NCBI RefSeq assembly: GCF_000429905.1 | Contig: NZ_AUCT01000008.1 | Location: 193,582-257,581 of the forward strand | Reading direction: 5' to 3' | Origin: Desulfatibacillum aliphaticivorans DSM 15576 | Lineage (GTDB): Bacteria; Desulfobacterota; Desulfobacteria; Desulfobacterales; Desulfatibacillaceae | Length of the DNA stretch: 64,000 nucleotides | Shown here: piece by piece, positions 60,033-64,000 of the stretch | Layout: each line of letters opens with the position of its first letter | Numbering within the stretch: the stretch's first letter is position 1 | Position numbers and translations under genes: made by a program | The notes under the pieces: model-generated | What the model was told of the DNA's origin: nothing | Seen by the model: the letters and a program-made list of their open reading frames with translations, nothing else | Database searches by the model: none

Positions 60033-60068
60033 AAAAAAGGGCCTCGCCCTAAAGCGAAGCCCTTTTTT
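60033..60068 (-). terminator. Intrinsic terminator
   Basis: AAAAAAGGGC pairs with GCCCTTTTTT, inner CGC/GCG; on the minus strand followed by T-rich sequence. It would end a transcript covering the 43-codon frame at 60149-60280. Confidence 0.75.
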
Positions 60069-60148
60069 TCTATATTGAAACCCCGGCGGCATGGCCGCCG
60101 AAGCAAAAAGGCGGTTAGCCCTTCATTTCTTCAGGCATTTTGGCTGTT

Positions 60149-60280
60149 TTATTCAACCGGAGTGAACACGACGGCTGTTCCATCCCCGTCATACACACTG
60201 GATGCGATGGCGTCCGCCAAGGCGTCCGTCGCCTCATAAAACCAAATTTGAACAGTAGCGCCGGAAACGCTCCAAGCCAT
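60149..60280 (-). CDS. Possible small protein (43 residues)
   Basis: From the ATG at 60280 the minus strand reads 43 codons to TAA. The product, with QIWFYEATDALADAIASSV and ending TAVVFTPVE, has the alternation of a real small fold rather than a shadow frame, and a terminator follows. Ribosome site weak (GGGAAATG region). After the stop comes CTGAAGAAATGAAGGGCTAA, similar to the last codons of etfA at 63.6 kb, so this could be the relic end of a longer gene. Not a recognised family. Confidence 0.35.
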   Translation of the reverse strand: MAWSVSGATVQIWFYEATDALADAIASSVYDGDGTAVVFTPVE

Positions 60281-60382
60281 TTTCCGGCATTTCCCAATTA
60301 TCAAAAATCTACATGTGACCAAAAACGGCTTGCCAAGTTGCGGAAGGATAGGTATTTTCGAAAAATATAATCATATTTATGA

Positions 60383-60396
60383 GGGGGGGGGGGGGG
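60383..60396 (+). repeat. Homopolymer of 14 G
   Basis: An uninterrupted run of 14 G about 70 bases before the membrane/propeller gene start. Runs this long are unstable in bacteria and can switch expression when in a promoter. Confidence 0.9.
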
Positions 60397-60465
60397 TGAA
60401 GCAAGCTGCTACAGGGTCTGGTATTATGTCATCCGGATTCGATTAATGCTGCAACACCAATAATA

Positions 60466-62169
60466 ATGAAAAATAAAACAGACATTGCCACTGGAGTACA
60501 GGTGGGAAAGGCTCGTCGTGTTTACGGCCTTTTTATCTTGTTTTCTCCCTTGTATGTACTTCCACTGCTGATCTTTCTCACCCCCATGTTATGGGAAGGG
60601 CTATATAGGGAATACACTGGAATACATTATAATGCCTATTTCACACAATCACTGATTGACGGCTCCCCCATATCATGGGATGTCGCCGCAATATGGCTTC
60701 GACGCTATATCTATCGCATTATGGTTGAAAGCGTGGTCCGTTATTGGAATTCGATAGGGCCTGGGCTTCTTATGGGAGGCGTGGTGGCTTTAGGAGCCCT
60801 ATTTCTACATTGGACGACTAAACAAGGTTCGTTCTCCTTCAAGGTCAGATTGCTTTTTCAAGGAATCCTGTTATCCGCTTTTTCGCTTTTTCTGATTTTA
60901 AACTCCATTTCATTGCCAAGCGTATTCTGTTTCACCCTCTTAGTATATTTGGTTTTTGGGTTTAATTTTCTTTGGGTTGGACGCCGCGAACCTTATCGGC
61001 GACAGGGTTTCCTCCGGGGAATCAGGGGGGCTGCCATAATACTCTCGGGCGGCTTGGCGCATGTATTTGCAGCCGCTCAAGTAGCGGGACTTGCTGGCGG
61101 CAGCCTTTTCCCTGGAAATCATAAAGTTTTTAAAAAGGCTATCATATCCGGCCAATTGATAACATGCCTCATAACCTTCCCCCTGCTCGGCGTTTTGTTT
61201 TCATCCGCAATTCCTACGCCTGAATGGAGCCAGGCCGTACTCATTATGAAAGATCCTGAACTGTACGACATCCAAATTGATCGGACTTCAAAGCAACTGT
61301 TGGTCAGCCAAAAAGTGGCTTTGCACAAAAAGCCCTGTCTATCATTTAATCTATCAAATCCCATGCTGGAGCCGCGCCCTTTCGTGATCCCTTCCAACGA
61401 AGTTGAAGACTTTATTCTGGACGAATCTTCCCAAAAAATATTCCACATAGATAGGGGCGGCGAGGGATTACGCCCGGCGCGCCTCATAGTCTTGGACTCA
61501 TCCAGCCTTGCGGTAATAAAGGAAATCCTTCTTCCTGTAAAAATCAAAGGCACGGCCAAGCTGGCTTACTCCAAAGAAAGCGAATGCCTGTTTGCGTCCT
61601 CGGAAGATGATGGTTGGATCTACGCTATTACGGCGTCTGACGGCGCGGTTGTTAACCGAAAAGATATGAAAGCCAATCCAATAATATGTCCGGATGATGC
61701 CAACAGAATGCTATATGTGAAACCTGGGTTTTCGTCTCGCATCATGGCCTTGGATATGTATTCACTCGCAACCAAACATGAAACAGCGGCTCCTGGATCC
61801 GATATCCGCATGCTTTTATATCCGAAGCATAAAAACCTGTATGTTCCTGACCTTGCGGGTTCAAGTATTTGGGTTTACTCAATCCCCGACTTGAAACTTT
61901 TGCGTAAAATTGACTCCCAGTTTGGCGTCCGCGCTCTTGCCATAGATGAACAGGCCGATCTGCTTTTTGCTCTTAGTTATATTACCGGATATTTGGAGAT
62001 TATTGATATTGAATCGGGCGAGTTGCTTGAAAAGCATTATATTGGAAAATTTTGCCGGAAAATGGTTTGGGATGATATTAATCATCGGGGATACATCACC
62101 CTTTTCAAAAAGGGCTTGGTAACGTTCACCTATCAGCGCTCCCAGCCAGGCAATGCTAATAAATCATAG
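60466..62169 (+). CDS. Membrane protein with C-terminal beta-propeller-like domain
   Basis: 567 residues. N-terminal half (about 15-255) has six or so TM helices (LFILFSPLYVLPLLIFL, ILLSAFSLFLILNSI, LITCLITFPLLGVLF). Residues 265-560 are short beta repeats of the YVTN/SMP-30 kind (LYDIQIDRTSKQLLVS, LYVPDLAGSSIWVYSIPDLK, LLFALSYITGYLEIID), probably a periplasmic propeller. No catalytic motif is visible. It lies behind a G14 tract and has a weak ribosome site. AT content is above the window average. Confidence 0.8.
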   Translation: MKNKTDIATGVQVGKARRVYGLFILFSPLYVLPLLIFLTPMLWEGLYREYTGIHYNAYFTQSLIDGSPISWDVAAIWLRRYIYRIMVESVVRYWNSIGPGLLMGGVVALGALFLHWTTKQGSFSFKVRLLFQGILLSAFSLFLILNSISLPSVFCFTLLVYLVFGFNFLWVGRREPYRRQGFLRGIRGAAIILSGGLAHVFAAAQVAGLAGGSLFPGNHKVFKKAIISGQLITCLITFPLLGVLFSSAIPTPEWSQAVLIMKDPELYDIQIDRTSKQLLVSQKVALHKKPCLSFNLSNPMLEPRPFVIPSNEVEDFILDESSQKIFHIDRGGEGLRPARLIVLDSSSLAVIKEILLPVKIKGTAKLAYSKESECLFASSEDDGWIYAITASDGAVVNRKDMKANPIICPDDANRMLYVKPGFSSRIMALDMYSLATKHETAAPGSDIRMLLYPKHKNLYVPDLAGSSIWVYSIPDLKLLRKIDSQFGVRALAIDEQADLLFALSYITGYLEIIDIESGELLEKHYIGKFCRKMVWDDINHRGYITLFKKGLVTFTYQRSQPGNANKS

Positions 62170-62238
62170 CTGTTAAGCAATATGCCGGCGGTCCAATATT
62201 GGCAATTAACAGGTATGTCCAACATTTCCTCTCAACTT

Positions 62239-63267
62239 TCATTTCATTTTTTTCAATATTATTAGTTGAACGCCCAGGATGGCCGACAAAACTCCCAGTT
62301 GCAGAATCTGTAGAATTAGCACTGCAAAATTCATATAGCGGGATGGATTTGAAGATGTCTTTTGAAAATCCTGAATTCCGCGCTCGGATTCAGGTACTCC
62401 GGACGTGGCAGAGCCGGTAGGATGTGCATTTTTGCCTGATAGTGTGACAGTAGGCGCCGGGACGGCGGCCTTTTTACCGCGTTTAGCTCCATCCAGAGAA
62501 GAGGAGCCTTGCACGGCTTGATTTTGGCCTGATTTAGCCTTCGCCTCCTGAGAGTCCAAAGACCGGGAAATTTTGGTGTAGTCGTCAATTCGTTCTTTTT
62601 CAGCTTCGATTTCTACTGCCCCCTCTGATTCAGGGGGGATTTTGTCCGTCCTACCGTTCAGTTCGGGCACCCTTGGATCCGTCTCAGCTTTTATGTTTGA
62701 GACTGAGGAACCGAATGCGGTGCCGCTTTCATCAATATTATCCACACTAATACTTTCTTCTGCATCCACCTGTGTTTGCTCAGAAAGCCCTTCTGTTTCT
62801 TCTTGGGAGGCTCCAGTATAAATAAAATGCCCTGAGCCTGCATTCCATGTGTTCAAATCGTCTTTTAGCCCGATAAAGCGAACTCTGCTGTCTTCTTCCC
62901 CTGTAACATCAAAAGTTAGAGTCAGAAAAATGCCGGAGTCCCCTTTCGAGATACCGCTTTCATAAGGGTCTACAGCCCCTATTCGCACAGTGCCCGGTTC
63001 GTACTCATTGACTAAAAACATGGGATATCCATTGGTCGCCAGGTCCCCCCGTTGGCAACTCACAAAGGATAAAGAAGAAGTATCGTAGCTGACATCCATA
63101 ATGGCGGCGTTAACATCTGTTGGAGCATTTTGAACGGACATAGTGAAAACTACTTGATCCCCGTTAGCGCCGTGTACGGTATCAATAACAATGTCCGCAC
63201 TGTACGCTGCCGCTATGAAGACAAAATAGCACCAGTATAGGTGTATAAGTAACTTTTTCATTTTCAT
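62239..63267 (-). CDS. Cohesin-domain surface protein with C-terminal membrane anchor
   Basis: 342 residues. Signal peptide (about 1-24), then a cohesin-like beta sandwich (25-150: GDQVVFTMSVQNAP, NAAIMDVSYDTSSLSFVSCQ, FLTLTFDVTGEEDSRVRF). Residues 155-300 are a low-complexity Glu/Ser/Lys-rich spacer. A final TM segment (ILQILQLGVLSAILGVQLIIL) ends in KKMK. Cohesins bind dockerins; outside cellulosomes they occur in scattered bacteria with unknown partners. No dockerin was seen in the window. Convergent with the propeller gene. Confidence 0.8.
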   Translation of the reverse strand: MKMKKLLIHLYWCYFVFIAAAYSADIVIDTVHGANGDQVVFTMSVQNAPTDVNAAIMDVSYDTSSLSFVSCQRGDLATNGYPMFLVNEYEPGTVRIGAVDPYESGISKGDSGIFLTLTFDVTGEEDSRVRFIGLKDDLNTWNAGSGHFIYTGASQEETEGLSEQTQVDAEESISVDNIDESGTAFGSSVSNIKAETDPRVPELNGRTDKIPPESEGAVEIEAEKERIDDYTKISRSLDSQEAKAKSGQNQAVQGSSSLDGAKRGKKAAVPAPTVTLSGKNAHPTGSATSGVPESERGIQDFQKTSSNPSRYMNFAVLILQILQLGVLSAILGVQLIILKKMK

Positions 63268-63470
63268 CAGGCTTTATGGTGAGGAATTATGAGAATCGTT
63301 AAAGAAAACTTACAAAATCCTCTATATGCTGGCGTTTCAAGGTCGAGTTAATTGAATACAACAAAAATTGTAATTTGTCCAACTTATGACGAGAAATGTT
63401 TGGAAGGATAGCGCAATCCAAAATAAGTGGAAAAGAAGTCTTTTATTAGGTCAAGCAGGGTATTTAAAAA

Positions 63471-63504
63471 AGAAAGGGCTTTGCAGTCGCGCAAAGCCCT
63501 TTCT
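63471..63504 (-). terminator. Intrinsic terminator of the etf transcript
   Basis: AGAAAGGGCTTTGC pairs perfectly with GCAAAGCCCTTTCT; on the minus strand the stem is followed by TTTTTTAAATA. It lies 70 bases after the etfA stop. Confidence 0.9.
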
Positions 63505-63575
63505 TAAGATATGGTCGGTAAGCAACCGGCTGCATTACAGCCGGTTGAATACCAGGTATCGCTTTTGGTAAAAGA

Positions 63576-64000
63576 TTAGCCCTTCATTTCTTCGAGCTTT
63601 TCTTGCATTTCGGGCATGATTTCCAGGATGTCGCCCACGATGCCCACGTCCGCCACCTGGAAGATGGGGGCCTTGGGATTCTTGTTGACGGCTACGATGA
63701 AAGGATTGCCCTTCAATCCGCCCAAGTGCTGGAAAGCGCCGGAGATGCCCATGGCCATGTAAACCTTGGGCTTGACCGTCTGGCCGGAGGTGCCCACCTG
63801 ACGGGCGTGCTCCAACCACTTGGAGTCCACGATGGGACGGGAGCAGGATACGTCCGCGCCCATGATCTTGGCCAGGTCGAACGCCGCTTCCAGGTTGTCC
63901 TCGCTCTCGATGCCGCGGCCGATGGACAAAAGCACTTCGCTCTTGGTGATGTCCACGTCGCCCACTTCGGCAGCCACGGTTTCCAGATACTTTCGGCCTA
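63576..64000 (-). CDS. etfA: Electron transfer flavoprotein alpha subunit, C-terminal part (runs off the right edge)
   Basis: 141 codons open to the edge; the upstream part reads GRKYLETVAAEVGDVDIT. SEVLLSIGRGIES, SRPIVDSKWLEHARQVGTSG, VKPKVYMAMGISGAFQHLGG and NPKAPIFQVADVGIVGDI form the FAD-binding domain of EtfA. It accepts electrons from acyl-CoA dehydrogenases such as the LCAD-like enzyme at 19.5 kb. An internal ATG at 63977 is not the true start. etfB presumably lies upstream, outside the window. Confidence 0.94.
   Translation of the reverse strand, partial: GRKYLETVAAEVGDVDITKSEVLLSIGRGIESEDNLEAAFDLAKIMGADVSCSRPIVDSKWLEHARQVGTSGQTVKPKVYMAMGISGAFQHLGGLKGNPFIVAVNKNPKAPIFQVADVGIVGDILEIMPEMQEKLEEMKG

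Overview
The window looks like a chromosomal segment of a strictly anaerobic, lipid-degrading deltaproteobacterium (Desulfobacterota), most like the Desulfatibacillum/Desulfococcus type of fatty-acid- or hydrocarbon-oxidising sulfate reducer. This is inferred from the GC-rich Gram-negative background (FtsK, DnaJ, TamA/TamB), the dense acyl-CoA metabolism and the many two-component proteins. No rRNA or marker gene proves the genus. No tRNA, rRNA or CRISPR array was seen.

Layout. 1-4.7 kb: the 5' part of a radical SAM gene that runs off the left edge, and a pair of membrane/TPR proteins. 4.8-10.3 kb: an operon (FadR-like repressor, alkyl-DHAP-synthase-like flavoprotein, FAD glycerol-3-phosphate dehydrogenase, FGGY kinase) headed by a promoter whose -10 element is covered by a near-consensus FadR operator. 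10.4-13 kb: response regulator, CheR, phosphoesterase, UspA. 13.6-15.5 kb: an AT-rich island with a frameshifted reverse transcriptase of the defence-associated or unknown-group kind. 15.5-19.4 kb: HAD phosphatase, PlsC acyltransferase and a small protein between repeat-rich spacers. 19.5-27.9 kb: a complete beta-oxidation operon built from multidomain fusions (LCAD-type dehydrogenase, SCP-x-type thiolase, HMGS-like/DUF35/SDR/SCP2 fusion, hydratase-2/SDR/SCP2 fusion, TetR regulator). 28.8-38.6 kb: secreted AttH/CrtC-like protein, a transposase remnant, tamA-tamB, a REC-PP2C phosphatase and a glycine-zipper lipoprotein. 38.8-49 kb: housekeeping and accessory genes (metallo-beta-lactamase fold enzyme, queF, a lipoprotein, dus, ftsK, queD, dnaJ, ECF sigma/DUF3795, FecR-domain protein). 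49-54 kb: a degenerate histidine kinase plus response regulator, a START-domain protein and a long-chain acyl-CoA ligase. 54-60 kb: a spacer full of hairpin repeats, then three tandem paralogous membrane proteins of unknown function. 60-64 kb: a 14-G tract before a membrane/beta-propeller gene, a cohesin-domain surface protein and the 3' end of etfA.

How the genes fit together. The acyl-CoA ligase, LCAD-like dehydrogenase, hydratase/SDR/SCP2 proteins, thiolase and ETF make a full fatty-acid activation and beta-oxidation route with electron transfer. A FadR-type repressor controlling a glycerol-phosphate/ether-lipid-like operon would tie glycerol-lipid metabolism to acyl-CoA levels. The least explained parts are the three-paralog array, the reverse transcriptase island, the Gln-for-Cys HMGS-like fusion and the tandem hairpin repeats whose arms covary.
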